A stretch of DNA of 64,000 nucleotides from Halobacillus_A sp043497005 (GCF_043497005.1 NZ_JBIEKE010000001.1:186001-250000); one strand, 5' to 3'; positions 8,049 through 16,486 are shown, numbered from the stretch's first letter. Notes: generated by a model from the letters alone, not told the origin. Numbers and translations: made by a program.

Positions 8049-8312
8049 CTACGAATTCCTCTTAGATAATTGATCCGTTAAAGCATCGATTTGCTGCTGC
8101 AGACCCTCAAGCGTATCATTGAGCTCCTGTTGAGCCTTTTTATCTTCTTCGGCGGCGATAATCGACTCTTCTATCGCTTCCAAGGCCGATAGAACAGCAA
8201 TGGCGTCCGCCACCGTAGTGAGAATAGCTGCCGTTAACGCCAGCGTCAGACTTTTATCTAATGGATTCTGATCATCATTATCTTGATTTAGATTTTTAGT
8301 GTTTTTACCCAT
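8049..8312 (-). CDS. Small acidic helical protein, unknown
   Basis: 87 residues with a polar N-terminus, an Ala/Leu-rich stretch (about 20-52) and an acidic coiled-coil tail (about 50-85, LEGLQQQIDALTDQL). The minus-strand AAAGGAGCG lies 7 nt before the ATG. It stands between convergent and parallel neighbours without an obvious operon. No family recognised. Confidence 0.65.
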   Translation of the reverse strand: MGKNTKNLNQDNDDQNPLDKSLTLALTAAILTTVADAIAVLSALEAIEESIIAAEEDKKAQQELNDTLEGLQQQIDALTDQLSKRNS

Positions 8313-8414
8313 AAAAACGCTCCTTTACTCCATGTCATAAACGTTTATCATTTGTGGATATTAAATAAAGGCTCTTTCACTATATGAACTTTTACAGCCT
8401 TTTGTGAAATCAAT

Positions 8415-9065
8415 TCAAAAAAACCCTGAGACTTTCACGGCAGCTTTGCACGCAAAATAAACACCCAGTCCTATTAAGAACAACCCCGCCGCTAAAGAGA
8501 TGAGCTTCAAGACCCCAGGCTTTAGCAGTGACTTACTGAAATGAACGGTAAAAGCCAGATTCACATTCCACATACCAATCCCGATAAAAATAGCGCTGTT
8601 TATGAAAAAGGCTCTCAGCCTATTTTCGTCCTGCAGCGAATCGCTGAGCACCGATCCATAAATGCCTAGCCAAAAGAGGAGGTTTAAAGGGTTGAAAGCT
8701 GCGATTGAAACCCCTGTGAGATAGGGACGAAGCAATTCAGCACGATTGCCCTCGCCTCTATAATCAGCCTCTTCCACGATCGGTTCAGATGGATGGAAGA
8801 AGCTCTGGATGCCTGTATAAGTGAGTACGAGGGACCCAAATACTAACAATGTAAGCTGTACACCATTTACAGTTAAATACTCGGAAAGTCCTCGGTACAT
8901 AAGAAACATTAAAGCAAGGTCTGTCGTCATGCCGCCCGCTCCTACAAGTAAAGAAGGCCAGAACCCCTGATGAATACCCCTTCTAATAATTTCAATATTG
9001 ATCGGTCCAATCGGGGCTGCGAGTGACAGCCCAAGAACAATCTGCCGGATTAAAAGTAAGATCAT
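8415..9065 (-). CDS. LysE/RhtB family amino-acid exporter
   Basis: 216 residues with about six membrane helices. The family N-terminal motif GLSLAAPIGPINIEIIRRGI is intact and the GGMTTDLALMFLMYRG region follows. LysE/RhtB proteins export amino acids or related small molecules. I chose the ATG at 9065 (MILLLIRQ) rather than the upstream TTG because AGGAGG lies 8 nt before it. It stands alone, so the substrate is unknown. Confidence 0.87.
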   Translation of the reverse strand: MILLLIRQIVLGLSLAAPIGPINIEIIRRGIHQGFWPSLLVGAGGMTTDLALMFLMYRGLSEYLTVNGVQLTLLVFGSLVLTYTGIQSFFHPSEPIVEEADYRGEGNRAELLRPYLTGVSIAAFNPLNLLFWLGIYGSVLSDSLQDENRLRAFFINSAIFIGIGMWNVNLAFTVHFSKSLLKPGVLKLISLAAGLFLIGLGVYFACKAAVKVSGFF

Positions 9066-9325
9066 GCCATAAGCCTCCTGCAATGTAAGAAGTTTGTCCT
9101 TATAGTTAATGAATGGACAAGGTGAAATAGAAGTGAAAGGCTGAAAAAAGGAGTGAACAGCTTTGTGATTCGGAAAGCTTCTGACCGTCTATTTATGGTG
9201 GAATAGAGGGCAAGTTGTGCATGAATTTGGGGAGATATTCAAATTGGCTGCTATATCAGTTTTATTGGTGCTTCGTATAAGCAGATTAGGAAAGATTTAA
9301 ATGGAGCTAAAGAGGAGAGGATCTT

Positions 9326-9847
9326 TTGGAATTCACTACTGAAAGGTTAAAAATTAGAACGTTTAAGAGGCATGACTTACAAGATGTATTTAACATCTAC
9401 AATAACGATGAGACATGTAGGTATCTACTGCACGATAAATGGACACGTGAAAACATGCAGGAGTCATTTGATAAGAAATTAAAGAACCGTTCCCTCACTA
9501 AAGAAAACGGCTTAAGTTTGGCGGTGGTGGACCGTACAAACGTTATTGGTGATTTATCAGTATGGTTTACAGCGATGAAGGATACGGTTGAAATTGGATA
9601 CAGTTTTTCTGCTGAAACTTCAGGTAAGGGGTACGCAACTGAAGCAGTTAGTTATTTAGTTAGAAAATTATTTGAAGAATTTGAGGTGCATCGCATCCAA
9701 GCCACCTTGGATGCGAGGAATTTAGCCTCTCAAAAGTTGTGTGAGCGAATAGGGATGAGAAAAGAAGCGCACTTCAAACAGGACTACTGGAGTAAAGGTG
9801 AGTGGACAGACAGCATTGTATATGGAATGCTGGTTGAAGATTTGTAA
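9326..9847 (+). CDS. GNAT family N-acetyltransferase (RimJ/RimL type)
   Basis: 173 residues, Acetyltransf_3 pattern. It begins with FTTERLKIRTFKRHD, has a central VIGDLSVWF strand, an acetyl-CoA loop SAETSGKGYATEAV near residue 95, and VHRIQATLDARNLASQKLCERIGM, typical of the RimJ/L branch. It transfers acetyl from acetyl-CoA to an amine; the substrate is not evident. TTG start with GAGGAGAGG before it. Confidence 0.88.
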   Translation: MEFTTERLKIRTFKRHDLQDVFNIYNNDETCRYLLHDKWTRENMQESFDKKLKNRSLTKENGLSLAVVDRTNVIGDLSVWFTAMKDTVEIGYSFSAETSGKGYATEAVSYLVRKLFEEFEVHRIQATLDARNLASQKLCERIGMRKEAHFKQDYWSKGEWTDSIVYGMLVEDL

Positions 9848-9941
9848 AACGGAAGACTATAGTGCGGGGGGACAGGCAATGTTTTAATAAAAGGAAGTTG
9901 AGATCACTTGGTAAATTAGTTTTTTAGAGAAATAACTTTCT

Positions 9942-9976
9942 AGAAGTGAATGGAAAATAAATTCCACTTCTTTTAG
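9942..9976 (+). terminator. Probable terminator
   Basis: AGAAGTGAAT pairs with ATTCCACTTCT (one bulged base) and is followed by TTTTAG. It lies between the acetyltransferase and the macrolide kinase. Confidence 0.5.
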
Positions 9977-10030
9977 TAGAAATAATCTAATTACATTAAT
10001 GCAGGTCAATAGAGAGAAGGAGTGAGTGAA

Positions 10031-10933
10031 GTGAGTAATAATATAAAGCAAGTCTTAGAAATAGCTGAAAAGCATAATCTATTTCTTAAAGAAGAAACCA
10101 TGAAGTTTAATGAATCCGGACTTGATTTTCAGGTTGTGTTTGTAATGGATAATAGTGGTGTGGAATGGGTGCTCCGATTACCCAGACGTGATGATGTGAT
10201 GCCTAGGACAAAAGTCGAAAAGCAAGCATTAGACCTGGTGAACCATCATCCCAAATCTTTTCAAGCGCCAAATTGGGTTATTTACACAGCTGAGCTAATA
10301 GCTTACAAGAAATTAGATGGGGTTCCAGCAGGAACTATCGATCATAATATTGGAAATTATATTTGGGAAATAGATATCAATCACGTTCCAGATTCATTTC
10401 ACAAATCCCTTGCTAAAGTGTTAGCAGAGCTTCATAGCATTCGTGGTGAACGAGCTGCCGGGCTTGACATTGTGGTACATACACCAAAAGAAGCAAGGAG
10501 TTCCATGAAACAACGGATGGATGCTGTCAGAGCGAAGTTTGGGGTAGGTGAGCGTCTGTGGAACAGATGGCAAACATGGATTTCTGATGATGAAATGTGG
10601 CCAAAGAAAACAGGACTTACCCATGGAGATATTCATGCGGGACATACTTTAATTGATAACGATGCTAACGTCATTGGTTTAATCGACTGGACAGAAACGA
10701 AGATCACAGACATTTCAAATGACTTTGTCTTTAATTATAAAGCTTTTGGGGAAGAAGGACTTGAAGCTCTGATACGTGCTTATAAGGGTGCAGGTGGATA
10801 TTACTGGCCAAAGATGAAAGAGCATATTATTGAGCTAGACGCCGCCTATCCAGTTTCAATAGCCGAATTTGCGTTGGTCTCCGGTGTTGAGGAATACTAT
10901 CAGATGGCTAAAGAAGCATTGGAAATAGCCTAG
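10031..10933 (+). CDS. Macrolide 2'-phosphotransferase (Mph family)
   Basis: 300 residues of aminoglycoside-phosphotransferase fold. The Mph signature near the N-terminus (GLDFQVVFVMD then WVLRLPRRDDV), the Brenner-type motif HGDIHAGHTLID near residue 200 and the metal-site LIDWTE are present. Mph enzymes inactivate macrolides by GTP-dependent phosphorylation of the 2'-hydroxyl of desosamine. ATG-like GTG 10031 is preferred to GTG 10022 because AAGGAG runs into 10022 but is 8 nt from 10031. No mobile element is nearby, so it is probably an intrinsic chromosomal gene. Drug range cannot be read from sequence. Confidence 0.85.
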   Translation: MSNNIKQVLEIAEKHNLFLKEETMKFNESGLDFQVVFVMDNSGVEWVLRLPRRDDVMPRTKVEKQALDLVNHHPKSFQAPNWVIYTAELIAYKKLDGVPAGTIDHNIGNYIWEIDINHVPDSFHKSLAKVLAELHSIRGERAAGLDIVVHTPKEARSSMKQRMDAVRAKFGVGERLWNRWQTWISDDEMWPKKTGLTHGDIHAGHTLIDNDANVIGLIDWTETKITDISNDFVFNYKAFGEEGLEALIRAYKGAGGYYWPKMKEHIIELDAAYPVSIAEFALVSGVEEYYQMAKEALEIA

Positions 10934-10960
10934 TATAAACAATCCAAGCTTAAGTAATAG

Positions 10961-11149
10961 AGTGGGGAGAGCTTCATATACAACTCGACAAAAATACAAT
11001 CAAATGTAGTTAAGGAGAGGAAGTACGATCAAATCGATCTTCTCGTCCAACAAATCATAGGAGAAGATTACAGGTCGATTGACGAAACAGGGGGATATGA
11101 TAGAATAAAACTCTATAAACATTTGAATATTTTAAATTTTCTTATCTAG
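10961..11149 (+). pseudogene. Possible gene remnant (62 codons, no start)
   Basis: An open frame without ATG/GTG/TTG near its start that ends in the riboswitch. It reads protein-like in its second half (ERKYDQIDLLVQQIIGEDY, then GGYDRIKLYKHL). The SAM riboswitch promoter is embedded in it. It could be the tail of a lost gene or chance; no family recognised. Confidence 0.25.
11079..11106 (+). promoter_or_regulatory. Sigma-A promoter of the SAM riboswitch transcript
   Basis: TTGACG, a 16-bp spacer and TAGAAT preceded by TGA (extended -10), ending about 35 nt before the riboswitch. Confidence 0.6.
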
Positions 11150-11312
11150 AGAGGTAGAGGGACTGACCCTATGAAACCTCGGCAACCGGCTGATTTATGC
11201 ACGGTGCCAATTTCAGAGGAAGGCGAGAGCTATTCCGGAGATGAGAGAGCAAGCTGCGACAATAAGACGGTTGCATACAGCCCTTCTCTCTTTATTAGTG
11301 AAGGGTTTTTTT
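11141..11312 (+). promoter_or_regulatory. SAM-I riboswitch (S-box) with terminator
   Basis: The aptamer at 11141-11266 holds the hallmark S-box blocks: CTTATCTAGAGAGGTAGAGG, GACCCTATGAAACCTCGGCAAC and CGGTGCCAATTTC. P1 closes with CTTAT/ATAAG. The terminator follows at 11281-11312 (CCCTTC/GAAGGG plus a T run). S-boxes turn off methionine-related genes when S-adenosylmethionine is abundant. Here the controlled genes are a 44-aa membrane peptide and an SSS symporter. Confidence 0.93.
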
Positions 11313-11338
11313 ATTTTTTCAAAAGGAGGGTGAGTGTA

Positions 11339-11473
11339 ATGTTTTTAGCGATGATGGTATGGGTGGGTACAATGATTTTTTCCTTCCTGTTAGGCACATT
11401 TCTTTGTTACAAAGTGGAAAAGTCAGGTGTTAAACGGTGGGGAGCTACTGGTAGTCTATTTAAGTATAAATAA
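11339..11473 (+). CDS. Small symporter accessory membrane peptide (44 aa)
   Basis: 44 residues with one transmembrane helix (about 3-25, MVWVGTMIFSFLLGTFLC) and a basic soluble tail. AAAAGGAGGG lies 8 nt before ATG 11339. It is the first gene after the SAM-I riboswitch and lies 24 bp before the symporter. Position and size match the small accessory proteins found before some SSS symporters. The longer in-frame upstream extension runs through the riboswitch and is not real. Confidence 0.78.
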   Translation: MFLAMMVWVGTMIFSFLLGTFLCYKVEKSGVKRWGATGSLFKYK

Positions 11474-11497
11474 GGGTTGGAAGGAAGTTGTTGACAA

Positions 11498-13057
11498 ATG
11501 ATATGGTATGTAATCGTATTTAGTTTTTATATACTTTTTCTAATTTGGGCAAATATAAAGAGTCTTAAAAAAGCAGAATCAATTGATGATTATACAACCG
11601 GCGGCCATAGAATGGGGCTGCTCCTTGGAATAGGTACAACGGCAGCCACATGGGTTAGTGTAGCTTCTGTCATCGGGGTCCCAGGATATTTGTACAGTTC
11701 AGGTGTATCGGCTGTAATAGGCTGGGTAGCAGGCTGGTGTTTTGGTGGAGCCTTAATACCTATTGTCGCTTATAAAATAAGGAGACCAGAAAAGCCTGCC
11801 AGGACCTTCCCTGAATTTATCCGACATAGGTTTGAACCATTTCAAAATAAGAGTACATTACAAGCGATTGTTGGTATTTTAATGTTTATCGGTTATTTGC
11901 TTCTAGTAAATGTTCAGGTGACTGGCTTTGGTATCGTTTTTTCAAGTATCACCGGCATTGATTACAAAATAGCGATCTTCGGTTTCTTACTTTTTATTTT
12001 AATTACAAGTGTGGGTGGATTTTGGTCTGTGGCTGCCACCGATACATTAAATACTATTTTGATTACCATCGGAGTATTGCTTGCGAGCGGGGTGGTATGG
12101 TCGTTAACTGGGGGCATTGGCAGTATACTAGAAACACTTTCGACAACTACTGCGCCGACAAATGCAGGGGGACCGGCGCTAGAAGAGGGAATTTTACTAT
12201 CTCCTTTTGGGACATTTGGTATTGGTGCATTGCTTTCTATTTTTATTTCAAATTCATTAGGAACTCCTTCTTCCCCTCACTGGGTAACAAGGATGTTGGC
12301 CCCTCAAAACGTGAAAGTTGCGATATTACAGGTCATGGGTACGATCCTTGTGTTAATTTTCATTATGACTCCATTGATCATTATCGGTTTAGGGGCAAAA
12401 GTTCTTGTACCTAGCATTCCTGTAGGAAAAACTACCGACTATATTATTCCATTAGTAATTCAGGAGTACACCCCGCCTATTATCGGGGGCATTACACTGG
12501 TAGCTATTTGTGCAGCCGCAATATCCACTGCAAATTCGATGTTGCTACACTGCGCTACTTCTCTTTATTATGATGTGTATTTGAATATATCTTCAAAAAG
12601 AATCGGTGAGAGGAAGTTTAAGAACTGGCTCCGCCTAAGTATATTTACAATTGCAACCGCAGCCGTTCTATTAGCTATTAATCCACCATGGTTTTTGGCT
12701 ATGGGCTTTGTCTATGTGTATGGAGGGTTTGGGGCTGCGTTCTTCCTCGTGGTTTTCTTAGGGCTGTACTGGAAAAGAATGAACAGAGCGGGGGCCTATG
12801 CCGGGATCACCATCGGCTCCGTTGTTTATGTGGCAGCGAAGGCAATGGGTTATGGAATGCCGTTTGTAATCGCTGTTGCTGTATCACTGATCGGGGTGTT
12901 ACTTGCTGTTTACTTTACGAAAAGACCACCACTTGAGGCCTATGAACCTTATTTTAAGGCAGAAGTCAGCGAATCTACTCAGCAGGTTCTGAAAAAAATG
13001 AGAAACACTACTCAAGAAGATTCTGAAGGTAATAATGATCGTTCTAATATAGGTTAA
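11498..13057 (+). CDS. SAM-riboswitch-controlled sodium:solute symporter, candidate methionine transporter
   Basis: 519 residues with about 13 membrane helices and SSS motifs: DDYTTGGHRMGLLLGIGTTA at the N-terminus, GGFWSVAATDTLNTILI in the middle and AICAAAISTANSMLLHCAT at the sodium site. Control by a SAM-I riboswitch implies that the cargo relates to methionine or a sulfur-containing precursor, taken up with Na+. That assignment rests on regulation, not on substrate motifs. The C-terminal 50 residues are hydrophilic and cytosolic. GGAAGGAAG precedes ATG 11498. A strong terminator follows. Confidence 0.87.
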   Translation: MIWYVIVFSFYILFLIWANIKSLKKAESIDDYTTGGHRMGLLLGIGTTAATWVSVASVIGVPGYLYSSGVSAVIGWVAGWCFGGALIPIVAYKIRRPEKPARTFPEFIRHRFEPFQNKSTLQAIVGILMFIGYLLLVNVQVTGFGIVFSSITGIDYKIAIFGFLLFILITSVGGFWSVAATDTLNTILITIGVLLASGVVWSLTGGIGSILETLSTTTAPTNAGGPALEEGILLSPFGTFGIGALLSIFISNSLGTPSSPHWVTRMLAPQNVKVAILQVMGTILVLIFIMTPLIIIGLGAKVLVPSIPVGKTTDYIIPLVIQEYTPPIIGGITLVAICAAAISTANSMLLHCATSLYYDVYLNISSKRIGERKFKNWLRLSIFTIATAAVLLAINPPWFLAMGFVYVYGGFGAAFFLVVFLGLYWKRMNRAGAYAGITIGSVVYVAAKAMGYGMPFVIAVAVSLIGVLLAVYFTKRPPLEAYEPYFKAEVSESTQQVLKKMRNTTQEDSEGNNDRSNIG

Positions 13058-13071
13058 AGTGTTCTCAATTG

Positions 13072-13113
13072 CCTGAGGAGCTGCTAAATTTGACAGCTCC
13101 TCAGGTTATTTTT
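13072..13113 (+). terminator. Strong intrinsic terminator
   Basis: CCTGAGGAGCTG and CAGCTCCTCAGG form a perfect 12-bp stem, followed by TTATTTTTTT. The rest of the 13058-13339 gap shows no gene. Confidence 0.9.
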
Positions 13114-13339
13114 TTACTGGTTCGATAAATAGTTGAACCATAAAATTCGAATAGTAAGCTTTAATAATAAATTATATTTACCTCGTCAAAACATTTATCG
13201 TTCCAGAATATGTGGATTCAGTAATACAGGGGAGTCTGTCCATTGATGACTTAAAAGTCGGGAATTACAGCAAAGTCATGTGGCAGAGTTGTCGCCAATC
13301 TTTTAAGCATTTTTTAGTTAATCATGCATGCCCACTCCT

Positions 13340-14047
13340 TCAATAAACTCCTCTAAAAGCATCTTTTTTTATATTCTTTTTGGTAATATGATTCTTTCTT
13401 AAATGATTGGTCATAGATTCCACCATAGACTTCGGGCCAGCAACAAAGTAATGGGCATTATTTTTATGTGAAGCAAGAAATTGATCTGTTTTGTGGTACA
13501 TATCTTCTATTGAATCGAGAAAGTGTACATTTATTGATGTATCAGCACTTAGTTCATCAAGTTCATGTTTGTAAATGTGTGGTTTGCTATCTAAATAGAG
13601 AAGTTCAATTGTTTTTTCGTGTGTGTCCCCTTCAGCTTCTAATTGTTTTACAATAGCTCGAAACGGGGTGATCCCTATACCGGCTGCCAGGAAGAGCGTG
13701 GGGGTTTTTTCTTTTAAGTAGAATGAGCCAACAGGACCGCTCATAGTAATTTTTAAACCTTCTTCTAACTCTAGGAGAGCTTTTTTAAATTCACTTGGCT
13801 GCTCACTAATTCTGGTTGTAATTCTAATTACACCTTCGGAGGGGGAGGAGGCCACACTGAACGGTCGAATGGAGTCTTTCATTTTCTTATGAGTTATGGT
13901 AAACAACCCATGCTGTCCTGCCTTCCAGGTTAAGTCTTTCTCTTTTTCAAATAGAAAGTTGTAAACATCGTCGGATTCTTGATATCTCCTTAGAAAGGGG
14001 AGTTCTGTTTTAGTGAAAATAGATAATTTATCTTTTAAAAAGCTCAT
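13340..14047 (-). CDS. FAD-dependent ferredoxin/flavodoxin reductase-like oxidoreductase
   Basis: About 235 residues of the FNR superfamily. The FAD-binding barrel contains RPFSVASSP (about residue 60), the NAD(P) domain has AAGIGITPFRAIVKQL (about 120), then YFVAGPKSMVESM and a terminal DAFRGVY. No iron-sulfur or heme domain is fused, so it passes electrons between NAD(P)H and a separate partner. The second ATG (14047) fits GAGGAGG better than the first. It is the last gene of an ArsR-AHSA1-reductase operon. Confidence 0.85.
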   Translation of the reverse strand: MSFLKDKLSIFTKTELPFLRRYQESDDVYNFLFEKEKDLTWKAGQHGLFTITHKKMKDSIRPFSVASSPSEGVIRITTRISEQPSEFKKALLELEEGLKITMSGPVGSFYLKEKTPTLFLAAGIGITPFRAIVKQLEAEGDTHEKTIELLYLDSKPHIYKHELDELSADTSINVHFLDSIEDMYHKTDQFLASHKNNAHYFVAGPKSMVESMTNHLRKNHITKKNIKKDAFRGVY

Positions 14048-14064
14048 TCTCATCCTCCTCTGTA

Positions 14065-14454
14065 TTAGGCTTCCTCCAAAATACTTTTTAGCTGACCAAT
14101 CTTATTGGCCCAACCATATTTCGCTCCCATAAAAGCTTGATTTTCTTCTTCGAACCCTGAATGTTCAAGGTGTAAATAAGTAGTGTCACCTTCTTGAGTT
14201 AAGGTCCAGGTGACGATAGTATCGATCGGACCGCCTACCCATGTGTAAGATAATTTATGGGGCTTGTCTACCACCAATACTTCACTATCTACAACCAAAT
14301 CGATTTTCTCATTTCTAAATTGACATTTATACCCCACGATCGGTTTGAAGTTATTCTCCATAACCCACTGGGCCAATATTTCCGACTGTGTTAAGGCATT
14401 CCAAACCTTATCTATAGGGCTCTTAAATTGAAATTCTAATGATAAATCTGCCAT
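14065..14454 (-). CDS. SRPBCC/AHSA1 domain protein
   Basis: 129 residues, the length of a stand-alone Aha1-like START-fold domain: FKSPIDKVWNALTQSEILAQW at the start, LSYTWVGG and TIVTWTLTQEGDTTYLHLEHSGF in the middle. These proteins bind hydrophobic ligands; in Bacillaceae they often sit after an ArsR repressor, as here (3-bp gap). The specific ligand is unknown. Confidence 0.87.
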   Translation of the reverse strand: MADLSLEFQFKSPIDKVWNALTQSEILAQWVMENNFKPIVGYKCQFRNEKIDLVVDSEVLVVDKPHKLSYTWVGGPIDTIVTWTLTQEGDTTYLHLEHSGFEEENQAFMGAKYGWANKIGQLKSILEEA

Positions 14455-14457
14455 CTT

Positions 14458-14781
14458 CTACTCCTCCAATATATTTTTAAGTGTGTTTGCTCTTTCCTTC
14501 CAGAAATCCTCATAAAAGGATAACCAGTCTTTAACTTCCTGTAAGGGCTCTGGGTTTAATTTAAATCTTGTCTCTCTACCTTTTTTACTGTTAACTACTA
14601 AGTTGGCTTCTTTAAGAATAGTCAAATGCTTAGAAACAGCAGTTCGCCCCATCTCAAAGTGATTCGTTAATTCGTAAAGAGGCAGTTCCTTATCTGAATC
14701 TGCTAACAGACGTATTAACTTTCGCCTTGTTGGATCCGCAATAGCTACAAAAACGTCACGTTCTTGGTAAGTGTGCTTCAA
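14458..14781 (-). CDS. ArsR-family HTH repressor
   Basis: About 107 residues from a TTG at 14781 that has GGAGGGGAGGA before it; the longer frame to 14835 would run over the -10 element. The winged helix is plain: IADPTRRKLIRLLADSDKEL, then LTNHFEMGRTAVSKHLTILKE. No metal-binding cysteine pair is visible, so it belongs with ArsR repressors sensing something other than metals. It leads the operon and probably represses it through the palindrome at 14827-14844. Confidence 0.87.
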   Translation of the reverse strand: MKHTYQERDVFVAIADPTRRKLIRLLADSDKELPLYELTNHFEMGRTAVSKHLTILKEANLVVNSKKGRETRFKLNPEPLQEVKDWLSFYEDFWKERANTLKNILEE

Positions 14782-14820
14782 ATCCTCCCCTCCTTCAATA
14801 TGACACCATTTGGTAACATA

Positions 14821-14850
14821 ATAATAAGACACCAATTAGTGTCTAGTCAA
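14821..14850 (-). promoter_or_regulatory. ArsR operon promoter with operator filling the spacer
   Basis: On the minus strand, TTGACT (14845-14850) and TATTAT (14821-14826) are separated by exactly 18 bp. Those 18 bp are AGACACTAATTGGTGTCT, an inverted repeat with perfect 6-bp arms. A dimer bound there would cover both promoter boxes. Confidence 0.8.
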
Positions 14851-15121
14851 GTCCTCTGAGAAAAAGTATATGAAATGAACAATGTATTTAAGTAAGAAAT
14901 ATTAGTTGTCACGGTATTTTCTAACATAGAAAAAACTGAGCATTTTTGCTTGAGTATTTCGAATTCGATGAGGGTGTTTCTTTATAATGCTTTGTCCGGT
15001 TTATAGAGGAGTATGTGAGAAGTTTGATGGTATCGAGGAAGATCTGTATGACCAATTTCCTTCACGCCGCTAAGTATAAAAGAGACCTCCCTACGAACAC
15101 TATAAAAAAGGAGGAGACCAA
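14851..15121. other. Intergenic region, no gene seen
   Basis: 270 bp between divergent genes. It holds the ArsR promoter at its left edge and a ribosome site (AAAGGAGGAGA) at its right edge; nothing else is supported. Confidence 0.5.
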
Positions 15122-16210
15122 GTGAAAACAGCGATTATCGGGGCGGGACTTGCCGGTCTTTCATGTGCATTGACATTGGAAAAACATGGGCATATGGCTG
15201 ATATATTTGAACAAAGTAAGGGAATAGGTTTTCGCTATGACATTGCGGAATTAATGACGCCTATTCTTCACGCACCTATCAATGACGCGGTGAAATTCTT
15301 TTCTGAAACCTATAATATCCATTTAAAGCCGTCCAGCAATGTACAGAAAATATATGTCCATTCCGAAAACGAATCTGCCTATGTAGAAGGAAATATCGGT
15401 TTTATCAATATGCGGGGCGAATATAAGGAGTCCTATGAGAAGCAGTTAGCCCAACAGCTGGTCCATAGCAAAATCCATTGTGACAGCCATGCGACTTATG
15501 AAGGCATCTCCAAAGAATATACCCATGTGGTATTAGCCACAGGTGATTCACAGGATACACAGCAGATCCAGCCATACGACATAGCCTATTCTTCTACTTT
15601 TGCCGGTGCTGTCGTTAAAGGAGATTTCGTCCGTAATGAGGTACATACCTGGTTTAATAACGATTTTGCTCCAAAGGGTATGGGCTATTTGCTGCCTCAC
15701 TCCAATACACAAGCGACTCTCGTGAACGTTTATCCGCAATATGAGGTAGATGGGTTACAAAAAAGAAATGAGTTCTGGGAAGCAATGGTGAATCAAGTCT
15801 CCCGAACTTTGAACCAGGAAATTGTAATTGAAGAAGAATTTACGATCTCCGATTACCAGATAGGCAAATGCAGATATCCACGGATCGGAAACACATTCTT
15901 TGTTGGCAACTGTTTCGGAGCCATTACTCCATTTCTAGGCTTTGGGCAGACGGGGTCTATTCTTAGCGGTATTTATGCAGCTCAGGATATTTGCGGGCTT
16001 GGCGATTATGAAACGCTGTGTAAAACGCTCGATAAGGATTATGATGATTCCCTGGTACTCCGCAGAGGGATTGAAAAACTGAGCAATCATCAACTGGATG
16101 TAGTGACTAAATCACTTCACAATTCGATGGTGAACAAGGTAGTCACCCAGCCGAACATGAGTGTTTTGAAAGGACTCAGCTATTTATTAAAGCCTTTTAC
16201 GTCAAAATAA
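15122..16210 (+). CDS. FAD-dependent oxidoreductase (geranylgeranyl-reductase-like fold)
   Basis: 362 residues. The N-terminal dinucleotide motif AIIGAGLAGLSCALTLEKHG is followed by a short acidic stretch ending in FEQSKG. A second FAD motif, TFFVGNCFGAITPFLGFGQTGSI, is near residue 260 and matches the group of flavoprotein monooxygenases and reductases that includes geranylgeranyl reductases. The reaction is not identified. GTG start with AAGGAGGAGA. It is monocistronic and followed by a terminator. Confidence 0.75.
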   Translation: MKTAIIGAGLAGLSCALTLEKHGHMADIFEQSKGIGFRYDIAELMTPILHAPINDAVKFFSETYNIHLKPSSNVQKIYVHSENESAYVEGNIGFINMRGEYKESYEKQLAQQLVHSKIHCDSHATYEGISKEYTHVVLATGDSQDTQQIQPYDIAYSSTFAGAVVKGDFVRNEVHTWFNNDFAPKGMGYLLPHSNTQATLVNVYPQYEVDGLQKRNEFWEAMVNQVSRTLNQEIVIEEEFTISDYQIGKCRYPRIGNTFFVGNCFGAITPFLGFGQTGSILSGIYAAQDICGLGDYETLCKTLDKDYDDSLVLRRGIEKLSNHQLDVVTKSLHNSMVNKVVTQPNMSVLKGLSYLLKPFTSK

Positions 16211-16254
16211 ATCTACCAATCCCTTTGAAAAAAGAAAAAATGTTTTAGAACTGT

Positions 16255-16305
16255 GTCTGACCCCGCTCTGTTAAGAATAAATAGAGTGGGGATCAGACCC
16301 TTTTA
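16255..16305 (+). terminator. Intrinsic terminator
   Basis: GTCTGACCCCGCTCT pairs with AGAGTGGGGATCAGAC (one bulge), then CCTTTTAATTT. Confidence 0.75.
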
Positions 16306-16395
16306 ATTTAAGCTAACAAAATTTTCCTGATTTGTGTGCTATAATGATATATGCGTGTGAATCTTTTTATTTTTTAAAAAATTCACTTACTGGCT

Positions 16396-16434
16396 ATTCT
16401 ATATGGACAAGTTTTCTTGACCGACATGTAGAAT
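16396..16434 (+). promoter_or_regulatory. Imperfect inverted repeat before DUF1611 gene
   Basis: ATTCTATATGGACAAG and CTTGACCGACATGTAGAAT face each other across TTTT, with 9 of 10 matches in the outer arms and a CAAG/CTTG inner stem. It could be an operator or an RNA hairpin in the 5' leader. No known motif recognised. Confidence 0.4.
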
Positions 16435-16486
16435 CTCTTTTACGCGGATTTACTGCAGTAAAATTAGATTTGGGAGGAATAGCTTT

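Noticed and set aside
11171..11338. Longer frame running from the SAM riboswitch into the 44-aa peptide
   Set aside because: It begins within the aptamer and passes the terminator; the good ribosome site points to ATG 11339.
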